Assembly (NCBI RefSeq): GCF_004102745.1
Contig: NZ_RLII01000001.1
Span: 186,001 to 250,000, forward strand
Direction: 5' to 3'
Length of the DNA: 64,000 nt
From: Acetivibrio mesophilus
Lineage (GTDB): Bacteria; Bacillota; Clostridia; Acetivibrionales; Acetivibrionaceae
Below the pieces are notes generated by a model. It did not search any database, was not told the origin of the DNA, and was given only the letters and a program-made list of their open reading frames with translations. The position numbers and the translations under genes are program-made. The first letter of the stretch is position 1. Each line of letters starts with the position of its first letter. Positions 44,780-54,285 of the stretch are shown piece by piece.

Positions 44780-45535
44780 ATGAACTTTATAAACCCACCA
44801 GCAGAATCACCTCAATATGTTATTCATAAAACATTTTATAGCCAAGTATTAAATCACGAAATAGGCTATAATATCTATCTTCCGCCCGGGTACAAAGACA
44901 GTGGCGAAAAATATCCAGTTGCATACCACATTCATGGATGGACGGGCAACGAATCTTCCGAGATATGGCCACTGGAAAAGGTCTATAAAAACAGATGGGC
45001 CATTACTGTTTTTGTCAACGCAATTTCGTCGGAAGAAAATTATTTCGATGCCTTATTGCAAATTGAAACCATCCTTATTAAGGAACTGATACCCCATATC
45101 GACACACAGTACAGAACAGACTCAACCCGCGAGAGCAGAATGCTGTCAGGGTTTTCAATGGGGGGCAACATGGCGTTTTATTATGCAGTTAAGCATCCCG
45201 AGCTGTTTGGTTCCGTGACCTCTTACGCAGGAACCTATCACCATCTCTATAACAAAGAATACCGTACTGTGGGAGTAGCTCCCGAAAAAGCTATAGAGTT
45301 ATACGAAGATATGATGAGAGAAGAATGGTATTTGGAGGAAAACAATATTTTATGCTTGGTACGGCAAAATGCGCAAAAGATTCGAGGCAAACTAAAGATT
45401 GATATTCATATCGGCACAGCTGACATATTATTTTGTGATAATGAAATTCTACATTTATATTTGGATTCGTTGAATATCCTGCATGAGTATAAGAAATTTG
45501 AGGAGATTGGCCACGACTTGGAAAAAATATTATAA
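44780..45535 (+). CDS. Esterase of the enterochelin-esterase/EstD-like alpha/beta hydrolase family
   Basis: The 251-residue protein shows IYLPPGYKDSGEKYPVAYHIHGWTGNE (oxyanion region), IPHIDTQYRT, then the nucleophile elbow GFSMGG with S126. The acid and His are likely in HIGTADILFCDNE and the terminal GHDLEKIL segment. No signal peptide, so it is cytoplasmic. It is of the type that hydrolyses short acyl esters or siderophore lactones. AGGAGTG precedes the ATG. Substrate unknown. Confidence 0.88.
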   Translation: MNFINPPAESPQYVIHKTFYSQVLNHEIGYNIYLPPGYKDSGEKYPVAYHIHGWTGNESSEIWPLEKVYKNRWAITVFVNAISSEENYFDALLQIETILIKELIPHIDTQYRTDSTRESRMLSGFSMGGNMAFYYAVKHPELFGSVTSYAGTYHHLYNKEYRTVGVAPEKAIELYEDMMREEWYLEENNILCLVRQNAQKIRGKLKIDIHIGTADILFCDNEILHLYLDSLNILHEYKKFEEIGHDLEKIL

Positions 45536-45649
45536 TAATGGCCACTCGAGTGATGTGGAGATGGTAGTAATGACAATGAGAGACAGATTAAATGTTAATT
45601 TATAGTTGCAAGGTTACAAAGCTTGACTATGTGATAGAAGGAGAATTAT

Positions 45650-46195
45650 ATGGAACTTAAAGTAAAGAAAGTTAGCCTTAAAAGTAAAGACGTAAAGGCG
45701 ATTTATTTTGACTCATTTCCTCCAAATGAGCGTATGCCATTTTGGATGATGGTTCTTATGTCAAAGCTTTGGAATACGAAATTTCTCTCTTTTTATGATA
45801 ATGATAAATTGTGTGGATTCATATACTTTGCAGTCCAATTCAAACAAGTTTTCGTAATGTTCTTTGCAGTGGATAAAGAATTACGGTCAAAGGGATACGG
45901 AAGAGAAATATTGAATGAACTGAAAAAACTTTATCCGATGAAAAAGGTTATTGTTTCTATTGAGCATAGTAATACCGACAAAACCGAAGAACAGGAACGC
46001 CGCAAGCGCTTTTATCTCAATAATGGTTTTAAGGAAACGGGCTATTTAATTAGGATGAGCGGTGTGGAACAAGAAATACTAGTTAGAAATGGGCAGTTCA
46101 ACAAAGCAAAATTTCGCGCATTTTTAGCATTTTACAGCAACGGAACGCTTTGGCCGAAAATTTGGAAAGAGTGCGGTGTCAAAAAAGTTCAGTAA
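45650..46195 (+). CDS. GNAT-family N-acetyltransferase
   Basis: The 181-residue protein has a GNAT core: beta strands with FYDNDKLCGFIYFA, then VMFFAVDKELRSKGYGREILNEL, where RSKGYG is the acetyl-CoA pyrophosphate loop, and a final SIEHSNTDKTEEQERRKRFYLNNGF segment. GAAGGAGAA precedes the ATG. Substrate not predictable; many clostridial relatives are annotated only as acetyltransferases. Intact. Confidence 0.9.
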   Translation: MELKVKKVSLKSKDVKAIYFDSFPPNERMPFWMMVLMSKLWNTKFLSFYDNDKLCGFIYFAVQFKQVFVMFFAVDKELRSKGYGREILNELKKLYPMKKVIVSIEHSNTDKTEEQERRKRFYLNNGFKETGYLIRMSGVEQEILVRNGQFNKAKFRAFLAFYSNGTLWPKIWKECGVKKVQ

Positions 46196-46252
46196 ATATT
46201 CACTGATGACATCGAACAGTTTGATAAAACATTTAGAAATCATTATTCCCCA

Positions 46253-46710
46253 ATAGAAACAGATAGAATGATTTTGCGAGAAATGACAGAAAATGATTTT
46301 GATGCATTATATGCTGTTCTTGTAGATTCGGATATTATGGAGCATTATCTATATACCTTTGATGAGGATAGAATTAGAGGATGGATTAGAAAAAATATTG
46401 AAAGATACAAAGTTTTTGGTTTTGGTTTGTGGGCTGTGGTTTTGAAAGAAACCGGTGAAATGATTGGGGATTGTGGCCTTACAATGCAGATAATTAATGG
46501 ATAGATAAAGCTGGAAATAGGATATGATATTCGAAAAGATTGTCAGAGGAGAGGATATGCTAGTGAGGCTGCAAAGGCAGTAAGAGACTTGACTTTTATG
46601 AACAATATTATTTATCCTATATGAAGTATACGAATGCACCATCATATAGAACGGCGATGGCTTATGGATGGAGTGCTTTACAGAATTACTTAAAGAGAGC
46701 CTAACCATCT
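46253..46710 (+). pseudogene. GNAT acetyltransferase, decayed duplicate of 52961-53503
   Basis: The sequence from IETDRMILREMTENDFDALY to CGLTMQIING is almost identical to the intact gene at 52961. A TAG at 46501 replaces a Gln codon, two short deletions remove the WTFINTPIN region, and at 46663-46671 the reading jumps into what corresponds to the start of the nucleotidyltransferase gene that follows the intact copy. The jump is at TTATGGATG, which occurs twice 125 bases apart in the intact locus, so a deletion between direct repeats made this junction. Confidence 0.88.
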
Positions 46711-46742
46711 AGATATTGAAGTATATAAAAGGAAGTGGAAGT

Positions 46743-47279
46743 ATGATTGCATCACAATACAAGATAACATTACCCGGCAACTATGATATGGATATCATAA
46801 GGAAGCGAGTCAAGGACAACGGCTATAAAACAGATGGATTTTATGGTCTAAAGTTCAAACTTTACTTAATAACAGAAAAGGGGATAAATAATAGCTTGCA
46901 AAATAGTTATTCCCCATTGTATCTTTGGAAAGATTGTGAAGGATTAAATAAATTCTTATTTGAGGGATTTTACGACAATATTATAACATCATTTGGATGG
47001 CAGAACGTAAATATCGGAGTTCCGTTAATTGATACGACGAGGCAAAGATTTCAAGACGCAAACTTTTTATTTGAAGTTGTAGGAGAAATAGAGCCGAAAG
47101 AAAGCTTGAACAACTTTAAAAATAGCATCAAAGACGCGATACTGAAAATTGATGCAGAGTATGTAGTTATTTATAATCCGGACAAATGGAAATACCAGGT
47201 GTTTTATTTTGTTGATGATTTAGAAAAAGTGAAAACAGAAAAAGGTGTAATTTACACCATACTTCATATATCACAATAA
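46743..47279 (+). CDS. DUF4865-like protein
   Basis: The 178-residue protein starts MIASQYKITLPGNYDMDIIRKRVKDNGYKTDGFYGLKFKLYLI, a pattern I associate with the DUF4865 family, whose function is unknown. The central block LYLWKDCEGLNKFLFEGFYDNIITSFGW is also typical. ATG 46743 is preferred to 46716 because the family starts here and GGAAGTGGAAG precedes it. No signal or membrane segment. It stands alone between the GNAT remnant and the second two-component system. Confidence 0.75.
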   Translation: MIASQYKITLPGNYDMDIIRKRVKDNGYKTDGFYGLKFKLYLITEKGINNSLQNSYSPLYLWKDCEGLNKFLFEGFYDNIITSFGWQNVNIGVPLIDTTRQRFQDANFLFEVVGEIEPKESLNNFKNSIKDAILKIDAEYVVIYNPDKWKYQVFYFVDDLEKVKTEKGVIYTILHISQ

Positions 47280-47382
47280 AAAAACCGAGGTGTTTTTCGA
47301 GGTTTCCCCGAACATGTCAACATTTCGTGCCGGCGATGGCAGCTACGTGGTATAACCCCAAAAAGAAGGGAAATGAAAGCAA

Positions 47383-48069
47383 ATGAAACGTCTTTTTCTA
47401 TTGGAGGATGATTTGAGTTTAATTAACGGGCTTTCTTTTGCTGTTAAAAAGCAGGGATACGAGATAGATGTTGCCCGTACAATATTAGAAGCTGATGCAT
47501 TATGGGCGAATGGAAAATATGATTTAATTATTTTAGACGTATCACTTCCCGACGGGTCGGGCTTTGACTTTTGTAAAAAAATACGTCAGATTTCCAAAGT
47601 GCCTATTATGTTCCTTACCGCTTCCGATGAAGAAACTGACATCATTATGGGACTTGATATTGGAGGTGATGATTATATTACAAAACCTTTTAAGCTGGCT
47701 GTATTCCTGTCAAGAATTAACGCTTTGCTTCGTAGAAGCGAGAATTTTAATTCAGCTGTCACAGAACTGAAATCCAATGAGATAAACGTACAACTGCTGA
47801 AAGGCGAAGTATATAAAAACGGAAAACTGCTTGATTTAACAGCAAATGAATATAAGTTACTATGTCTGTTGATGGAAAATCCCAATATAGTGCTTTCAGC
47901 TGAGCAGATTTTAAGTAAATTGTGGGATTGCAACGAAAACTTTATAGATAGCAATTCTCTTACAGTATATATCCGTAGGCTGCGTACGAAAATTGAAGAT
48001 AACCCAGGAGCACCAACAAGAATTATCACTGTCCGCGGAATGGGTTATAAATGGAATACAATGGATTGA
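47383..48069 (+). CDS. OmpR-family response regulator
   Basis: The 228-residue protein has an intact receiver (D52 in LIILDVSLPDG, K of ITKPFKL present) and a winged-helix output domain (LDLTANEYKLLCLLMENPNIVLSAEQILSKLW, then SLTVYIRRLRTKIED). It is followed by its kinase and a BceAB-like ABC pair, the standard arrangement for peptide-antibiotic or envelope-stress response in Firmicutes. GAAGGGAAA precedes the ATG. It likely activates the transporter gene at 49188. Confidence 0.94.
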   Translation: MKRLFLLEDDLSLINGLSFAVKKQGYEIDVARTILEADALWANGKYDLIILDVSLPDGSGFDFCKKIRQISKVPIMFLTASDEETDIIMGLDIGGDDYITKPFKLAVFLSRINALLRRSENFNSAVTELKSNEINVQLLKGEVYKNGKLLDLTANEYKLLCLLMENPNIVLSAEQILSKLWDCNENFIDSNSLTVYIRRLRTKIEDNPGAPTRIITVRGMGYKWNTMD

Positions 48070-48077
48070 GGTTTAAA

Positions 48078-49115
48078 ATGAAAATATTTGCCGACCGAAG
48101 AATTAGATTGCTTTTTGCCAATATCTTATTGTGTATATTGGTCTTTACGCTGATTTTTGCGTTATTTATTGGATTTGAAATTAAAAATTCTACAGTTTTC
48201 ATTATTGTTTGTTTCATTGGCATGAGCATCACAATATTAATGCTCTGTTACAGATATTTTAAGGAACAGAGCAAAATCATGGAAAAAGCCGTGGCGCAAA
48301 TAAAAGAATATATGTCCGGCAACAAAGATGCTCGTATAGAATGCGATGACGAGGGCGAGATATATAGACTGTTTCATGAAATAAATTCCTTAGTTTCTGC
48401 GTTAAATGCTCAGGCAGAGAATGAACAGAACGCAAAAGAGTTTTTGAAGAATACTATATCTGATATATCACATCAGTTAAAGACACCGCTTGCCGCTCTG
48501 AATATCTACAATGGTATTATGAAGGAAGAATCAAAAGAGTTTCAAACCATGAAAGAGTTTGTCGATCTTTCGGAACAGGAGCTAGACCGAATAGAAACAC
48601 TGGTACAAAGCCTTTTGAAAATTACAAAACTTGACGCAGGCACAATTTGCTTGGAAAAGTCTCTAGAAAATGTATCTGAATTAATGGAAACTATCAAAAG
48701 GCATTTCTTGCTTCGCGCCGAGCAAGAAGGCAAGGAAATCAGATTGTCAGGGAATGAGGAAATCTTTCTTTTGTGTGACCGCAGCTGGATAATCGAAGCT
48801 GTTAGTAACATTGTAAAAAACGCCCTTGACCATACGGAAAAAGGAGATGTTATCAGTATTGAGTGGAGGGTTTTTTCTTCTATCCTTCAAATTGTCATAA
48901 AGGATAATGGAAGTGGCATCCATCCCGAGGATTTATATCACATCTTTAAAAGATTTTACCGCAGCCGTTTTTCGAAAGATAAGCAGGGTATCGGACTTGG
49001 ATTGTCTTTGGCAAAAGCGGTAGTAGAAGCACATAACGGAACGATTAAAGTTGACAGTGAATTAGGCGTTGGCACCACTTTCACAATGAACTTCTTAATT
49101 CCTACAAATTTGTAG
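48078..49115 (+). CDS. Sensor histidine kinase
   Basis: The 345-residue kinase has two membrane spans close together (about 10-30 and 37-56) with almost no outer loop, the intramembrane-sensing type. A HAMP-like segment follows, then the H-box DISHQLKTPLAAL with H132, the N-box NIVKNALDHT and G-boxes DNGSGIHPED and GIGLGLSLAKAVV. ATG 48078 follows GAGG at 48068-48071; the upstream in-frame ATG lies inside the regulator gene. Such kinases sense the state of their partner ABC transporter. Confidence 0.93.
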   Translation: MKIFADRRIRLLFANILLCILVFTLIFALFIGFEIKNSTVFIIVCFIGMSITILMLCYRYFKEQSKIMEKAVAQIKEYMSGNKDARIECDDEGEIYRLFHEINSLVSALNAQAENEQNAKEFLKNTISDISHQLKTPLAALNIYNGIMKEESKEFQTMKEFVDLSEQELDRIETLVQSLLKITKLDAGTICLEKSLENVSELMETIKRHFLLRAEQEGKEIRLSGNEEIFLLCDRSWIIEAVSNIVKNALDHTEKGDVISIEWRVFSSILQIVIKDNGSGIHPEDLYHIFKRFYRSRFSKDKQGIGLGLSLAKAVVEAHNGTIKVDSELGVGTTFTMNFLIPTNL

Positions 49116-49187
49116 TCTGGTAGTAATATTACTGTAGGGTTGCTACGGTATACTACAGATATGAGAATAGAAAGAGGTGTTTATCCT

Positions 49188-49871
49188 ATGAACTTATTAG
49201 AAGTCAAGTCAATTTCTAAAACATATGGCAGCGGAGAGGCTGCTGTACATGCATTAAAGGACGTTACTTTTTCCGTTCCGAAAGGAGAATTTGTTGCAAT
49301 CGTCGGAGAGTCAGGCTCTGGAAAAAGTACGTTATTAAATATGATAGGTGCTTTGGATACCCCCACTTCAGGCAAAGTATTTATTGACGGTAAGGATATT
49401 TTTTCTATGAATGATAGCCGCCTAACTGTATTTCGTCGCAGGAATATAGGTTTTATTTTTCAGAGCTTTAATCTTATTCCTGAATTGACGGTAGAGCAAA
49501 ATATTATATTTCCGGTCCTGATTGATTATCAAAAGCCGGATAAAAAATATTTGGAAGAATTACTTACCATACTCAAGCTGAAAGAACGCCGCAATCATTT
49601 GCCCAGTCAGCTATCTGGCGGACAGCAACAGAGGGTTGCCATTGGCCGCGCATTAATTACCCGCCCTGCGTTAATTCTTGCCGACGAGCCGACGGGAAAT
49701 TTGGATTCACAAAACAGCAATGAGGTCATTACTTTACTGAAAGAAGCATCAAAAAAGTATCAACAGACCATTGTAATGATTACACATAGTCGAAGTATTG
49801 CGCAGACAGCAGACCGTATATTGCAAGTGTCCGATGGCGTGTTGACCGATTTTGGGAGGTGCTGCGAATGA
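49188..49871 (+). CDS. ABC transporter ATP-binding protein (LolD/MacB/BceA class)
   Basis: The 227-residue ATPase has Walker [10 protein letters not shown] at residues 40-48, signature LSGGQQQR, Walker B LILADEP and TGNLDS. ATG 49188 ([14 protein letters not shown]) is chosen for family fit; an in-frame ATG at 49161 would add nine residues. AGAGGTG lies at 49172-49178. Its end overlaps the permease start by 13 bases. Partner of the permease at 49859 and probably regulated by the two-component system upstream. Confidence 0.94.
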   Translation: MNLLEVKSISKTYGSGEAAVHALKDVTFSVPKGEFVAIVGESGSGKSTLLNMIGALDTPTSGKVFIDGKDIFSMNDSRLTVFRRRNIGFIFQSFNLIPELTVEQNIIFPVLIDYQKPDKKYLEELLTILKLKERRNHLPSQLSGGQQQRVAIGRALITRPALILADEPTGNLDSQNSNEVITLLKEASKKYQQTIVMITHSRSIAQTADRILQVSDGVLTDFGRCCE

Positions 49872-52222
49872 AAAGCTATTTAAGCTTAATCCCAATTTCT
49901 GCGAAGGTACGTAAGCGGCAAAACCTCATGACGATTTTATGTATTGTTCTTGCTGTGTTTTTGGTGACTGCTATTTTTAGTATGGCAGACATGGGAATCA
50001 GAGCAGAAGAAGCAAGTCTGCGTATGAAACATGGCTATTGGCATGTAAAAATCAAAGATATATCTGAAAGTGAAGCAGAGCAAATAAGATTACGTCCGGA
50101 TGTTGCTGTCATCTCTTGGCATGACACAATTAATTATGAACGGGACTTTGAGTACTATATTGGCGGTAGAACTGCGGTTTTCATTGGCGTTGATGAAGGG
50201 TATATTACCAACATTATGGACTGTTTGGAAGAAGGATATTATCCTCATAATGATACTGAAATCATGCTAAGCCCAAATGCAAAAAAAATTCTGGGTATCG
50301 ATATAGGGGATAACATTACGGTGAATACCCCGGCCAGAGATATCGAGTATACTGTATCTGGTTTTGGTGAGGATGATACCTCTTATAATACTTTATACGG
50401 CACCATCAGAGCATATATGAACCGAGATGCATTTCAAAACCTTTGTGATATGAATGAGAATGCCTTAACACCTGCATACTATGTTCAATTTCAAAAAGAT
50501 GCAGGGGCAAGCAAACGCATTGAAGAAATAAAGGAGCAATACGAGCTTACAGATAATAGTATTGAGCGAAATAAAGCTATTTTAGATATAACAGGCATTA
50601 ATGATGATTCAGCTATGCAACCTTTTTATCTTGCCGCAGCAATACTGTTTTTGCTTGTGCTGATTGCAGGTGTACTAATGATTGCTAGCAGTATGAATAG
50701 TGATATAGCTCAAAGAACACAGTTTTTTGGAATGATGCGTTGCATTGGCATGAGTAAAAGACAGATTCTCCATTTCGTAAGATTGGAAGCTTTGAACTGG
50801 TGTAAAACTGCTGTTCCCATAGGGCTTGCACTTGGAGTTGTATCCACATGGGGCTTATGTGCGGTCATGAGGTATGGTGTTGGTGAAGAATTTTTATATA
50901 TGCCTCTATTTAAGATAAGTGCAGTTGGCATTATCAGTGGAGCAGTTACAGGAATTGTTACCGTGTTTATCGCTGCAAAATCTCCTGCGAAACAGGCTTC
51001 TAAAGTGTCTCCAGTGTCAGCAGTATCTGGCAATGCCGTAAAGGCCAGAGGGGTCCACCGTGCGGTAAACATCCCATTTAAAAAAATCGAAACTTCTCTT
51101 GGTATTCAGCGCGCACTATCAGCCAAAAAAAATCTATTGCTTATGACAGGTTCATTTGCACTTAGTATTATTCTGTTTTTGAGTTTTTCAGTTCTTATTG
51201 AGCTTGTGAATTATCTCATGCCTCAGAAAGCAAATTATTCTGATATCGAGATTTATTCAGTAGACAATATAAACTCTCTTGATAGTACGTTGATTCATAA
51301 AATTAGCGATATGGATGGGGTAAAAGAAGTTTTTGGACGCAGAAGCATTTTTGATATTCCTGCAGAGTTATTAAGCAATACAATTTCAGCAGATACGGTT
51401 GATTTGATTTCCTTTGATGAATTTGATTTGGATTGTCTCACAAAGGATAAAGAACTTAGAAAAGGAAGTGATATTTCAAAAGTATATGGGAATAGTAACT
51501 ATGTAATTTCAATTCATGACAAAGAGGGTTCATTAAAGATAGGTGATAAAGTGCGGATTGGAGATGAAGAACTTGAAGTTGCAGGACTGTTGAGATATGA
51601 TATTTTCACTAACGATGGCAGCACAGATGGCCGAGTAACCCTTATTACTTCTGGAGAAACCTTTACGCGTCTGACAAATGTATCGGATTATTCGCTTATT
51701 TCTATACAGCTAACCAAAGATGTGACGGATGGAGATGTAGAAGCAATCCGCAGCTTACTTGGAGACGAATGTAAATTTCGTGATTATCGTGACCAACGGA
51801 CTATTGGTACTTATACGGCATTCGTGGTGCTTGTATACGCATTTGTAGTACTTATTGCACTGGTTGCCATATTAAATATTGTAAACAGTATTTCAATGAG
51901 TGTGTCTGCAAGAATAAAGCAATACGGAGTAATGCGTGCTATTGGCGCGGACAAACATCAAGTTATGAGAATGATAACTGCTGAAGCATCCACCTATGCT
52001 TTTAGCGGGTTCGTAATTGGCTGTGTAGTAGGAGTGCCTCTTAGCAAGCTGATGTATGACAAGCTGATTACTGCACATTTCTCTTATGCGACATGGAATG
52101 TGCCTGTTCAATCGCTTCTCATTATATTGATATTTATCATTTTATCGACTATTGCTGCTGTTTATGTTCCTTCAAAACGTATGAGTAACATGCCAATAAC
52201 AGAAATAATAAGCGAATTGTAA
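49859..52222 (+). CDS. FtsX-domain ABC transporter permease
   Basis: The 787-residue permease has an N-terminal span (about 21-40), a first outer domain, three spans at about 258-375 (FtsX domain 1), a further span near 430-455, a second outer domain (about 460-650) and three C-terminal spans (about 655-780) forming FtsX domain 2 with the MRAIGADKHQVMRMI coupling helix. This is the MacB-like duplicated layout. It pairs with the ATPase whose gene it overlaps by 13 bases. Probable role: export or removal of membrane-active peptides or lipids. Confidence 0.93.
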   Translation: MLRMKSYLSLIPISAKVRKRQNLMTILCIVLAVFLVTAIFSMADMGIRAEEASLRMKHGYWHVKIKDISESEAEQIRLRPDVAVISWHDTINYERDFEYYIGGRTAVFIGVDEGYITNIMDCLEEGYYPHNDTEIMLSPNAKKILGIDIGDNITVNTPARDIEYTVSGFGEDDTSYNTLYGTIRAYMNRDAFQNLCDMNENALTPAYYVQFQKDAGASKRIEEIKEQYELTDNSIERNKAILDITGINDDSAMQPFYLAAAILFLLVLIAGVLMIASSMNSDIAQRTQFFGMMRCIGMSKRQILHFVRLEALNWCKTAVPIGLALGVVSTWGLCAVMRYGVGEEFLYMPLFKISAVGIISGAVTGIVTVFIAAKSPAKQASKVSPVSAVSGNAVKARGVHRAVNIPFKKIETSLGIQRALSAKKNLLLMTGSFALSIILFLSFSVLIELVNYLMPQKANYSDIEIYSVDNINSLDSTLIHKISDMDGVKEVFGRRSIFDIPAELLSNTISADTVDLISFDEFDLDCLTKDKELRKGSDISKVYGNSNYVISIHDKEGSLKIGDKVRIGDEELEVAGLLRYDIFTNDGSTDGRVTLITSGETFTRLTNVSDYSLISIQLTKDVTDGDVEAIRSLLGDECKFRDYRDQRTIGTYTAFVVLVYAFVVLIALVAILNIVNSISMSVSARIKQYGVMRAIGADKHQVMRMITAEASTYAFSGFVIGCVVGVPLSKLMYDKLITAHFSYATWNVPVQSLLIILIFIILSTIAAVYVPSKRMSNMPITEIISEL

Positions 52223-52392
52223 ACAATTGGGTATATAGGGTGGATATGAAAACAAACCTTAGGTCTCTCTGAAATGCAGGGTGTTACTAAAGGAGAGACT
52301 GCTTTTACAGGACACTTGGAATATCATAAGCAAGTGGGCAAAGTTTGGAGAGAATTGCTTGATAAAGAATATGAAAACATAGGAGAATAAAT

Positions 52393-52839
52393 ATGAAGAC
52401 AGCAATATTATATGAATCGTGGCATCATGGAAATACAAAAAAACTTTGTGATGCAATTAAAAAAGAATACGATGTCATACTTCTTAATGTAAAAGAGGAT
52501 GATATTACACTGGAAGAATATGATCTTATTGGAATTGCATCCGGTATCGCTTATAGCAAATTCTATAAAGAAATTGAACAAGTAGCCAAAGAGAAAATGC
52601 CGGAAGGTAAAAATGTATTTCTTATGTACACCTGCGGAAAACCAGGGCAGGATTTTGCAAAAAGTATAAAGAGCACTCTTGCTTCAAAGAAATGCAATGT
52701 TCTTGGCACTTATTGCTGCAAGGGCTATGACACATATGGGCCTCTTAAACTTATAGGAGGAATTAATAAGGAGAATCCTACTGAAGATGAGATTCAGGGG
52801 GCAGTGAGATTTTATAGTGAAATGATCAGCAAATTGTAG
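52393..52839 (+). CDS. Flavodoxin domain protein
   Basis: The 148-residue protein has a flavodoxin-like fold: MKTAILYESWHHGNTKKLCDAI at the N-terminus with the phosphate loop, then DLIGIASGIAYSKFYKEI and VFLMYTCGKPGQDFAKS. It should bind FMN and shuttle electrons at low potential. ATAGGAGAA precedes the ATG. The gap before it (52223-52392) holds a short coding-looking remnant ending WRELLDKEYENIGE. No redox partner is adjacent. Confidence 0.9.
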   Translation: MKTAILYESWHHGNTKKLCDAIKKEYDVILLNVKEDDITLEEYDLIGIASGIAYSKFYKEIEQVAKEKMPEGKNVFLMYTCGKPGQDFAKSIKSTLASKKCNVLGTYCCKGYDTYGPLKLIGGINKENPTEDEIQGAVRFYSEMISKL

Positions 52840-52960
52840 ATGGACATGTGATAGAATCTTTTGGGGAACATATCCGCTATTTGAAATTGCTAAATAAAAA
52901 AGTGAAAGAAGACTTTATTAAATTTGGGGCGAAATAAGAACAAAAAAAGGATTTTAGATT

Positions 52961-53503
52961 ATGGTTATAGAAACAGATAGATTGATTTTGCGAGAAATGA
53001 CAGAAAAAGATTTTGATGCATTGTATACTGTCCTTGCAGATTCGGATATTATGGAGCACTATTCTTATTCCTTTGACGAGGATAGAATTAGAGGATGGAT
53101 AAGAAAAAACATTGAAAGATACAAAGTTTTTGGCTTTGGTTTGTGGGCTGTGGTTTTGAAAGAAACCGGTGAAATGATTGGGGATTGTGGCCTTACAATG
53201 CAGATAATTAATGGACAGATAAAGCCGGAAATAGGATATCATATTCGAAAAGATTGTCAGAGGAGAGGATATGCAAGTGAGGCTGCAAAGGCAGTAAGAG
53301 ATTGGACATTTATCAATACACCTATTAATATTATTTACTCCTATATGAAGCATACGAATGTTGCATCATATAGAACAGCAATAGCTTATGGATGTCAACT
53401 GGTTGATGAGTTTGAAGATGACGGTAATGAAAACACTAAAGTGTATGCAATCAGCCGTGATGAATGGAAAAAGTTGAAAAAATACGGAGGTTATTATGAT
53501 TGA
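52961..53503 (+). CDS. GNAT-family N-acetyltransferase (RimJ/RimL-like)
   Basis: The 180-residue protein is of the RimJ/RimL type: IETDRLILREMTEKDFDALY, GFGLWAVVLKETGEMIGDCGLTMQ, EIGYHIRKDCQRRGYASEAAKAVRDW (acetyl-CoA loop RRGYA) and HTNVASYRTAIAYGCQLV. Its stop codon overlaps the nucleotidyltransferase start by 8 bases, so the pair acts as a two-gene unit. A nearly identical but dead copy is at 46253-46710. The acetyl acceptor could be a small molecule such as an aminoglycoside; this is a guess from the NTase partner. Confidence 0.93.
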   Translation: MVIETDRLILREMTEKDFDALYTVLADSDIMEHYSYSFDEDRIRGWIRKNIERYKVFGFGLWAVVLKETGEMIGDCGLTMQIINGQIKPEIGYHIRKDCQRRGYASEAAKAVRDWTFINTPINIIYSYMKHTNVASYRTAIAYGCQLVDEFEDDGNENTKVYAISRDEWKKLKKYGGYYD

Positions 53504-54149
53504 CATTAAATTATGGATGGGGCGCTTTACAGAGTTACTTAAAGAAACTTTTGGTGAACGTATTTATTTTGTAGGTCTACAAGGAAGTTACGCAAGAGGT
53601 GAAGCAACTGAAGCAAGTGATATTGATGTAGTGGTGATTTTAGATAAGTTGACAGCAGATGATATAAAAAAATATAGTGATATGGTAGATATCCTTCCTA
53701 ACCGAGAATTGATTTGTGGATTTCTTTCAGGAAAAGATGAGCTCATAAATTGGGAGCCTTCAGATTTATTTCAGTTTTATTATGATACCATACCGATTGC
53801 AGGTACTCTTGATGAGCTGTTGACAAAAATTGACAAAGAGGCAGTTGATCGTGCTATTAAAATAGGTGCTTGCAACATTTACCACGGATGCGTGCACAAT
53901 ATGCTATATGAAAAAAGCGATGATATAGTGCGTGGGCTATATAAGTCAGCATCTTTTGTTATACAGGCTCTTGTATTTAAGGATACAGGCAAATATGTTA
54001 GGCACCAAAAAGACTTGCTTGAAGCGGTAAACAATGAGGAGAAAGAGATTGTGAATAATTATATTGCTCTGAAGAACGGTGCTACGGTAAAGTTTGATGC
54101 AATGTCGGTGGATTTATTTAATTGGGTAAAGAAGCTAATAAAGATATGA
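53496..54149 (+). CDS. Nucleotidyltransferase with helical tail
   Basis: The 217-residue protein has the polymerase-beta-like nucleotidyltransferase motif GSYARGEATEASDIDVVV, with G30, S31, D42 and D44 as the binding and metal residues. The C-terminal helical half (about 105-210) is of the kind seen in kanamycin-nucleotidyltransferase-like proteins. GGAGG at 53486-53490 gives its ATG inside the GNAT end. The pairing with an acetyltransferase suggests joint modification of one substrate. No third catalytic Asp is certain by eye. Confidence 0.9.
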   Translation: MIDIKLWMGRFTELLKETFGERIYFVGLQGSYARGEATEASDIDVVVILDKLTADDIKKYSDMVDILPNRELICGFLSGKDELINWEPSDLFQFYYDTIPIAGTLDELLTKIDKEAVDRAIKIGACNIYHGCVHNMLYEKSDDIVRGLYKSASFVIQALVFKDTGKYVRHQKDLLEAVNNEEKEIVNNYIALKNGATVKFDAMSVDLFNWVKKLIKI

Positions 54150-54285
54150 AGGCCGCTTTGATTCTTTGAAGGAGAGACTGTAACGCTTGAGAAAATAAAG
54201 TAGACATAAAAGAGGTTGTGACTATAGTATTGATTTTTATATTCTTCTTATGTAACATGATAAGTAAAACCGTTGGGGTGGCACT

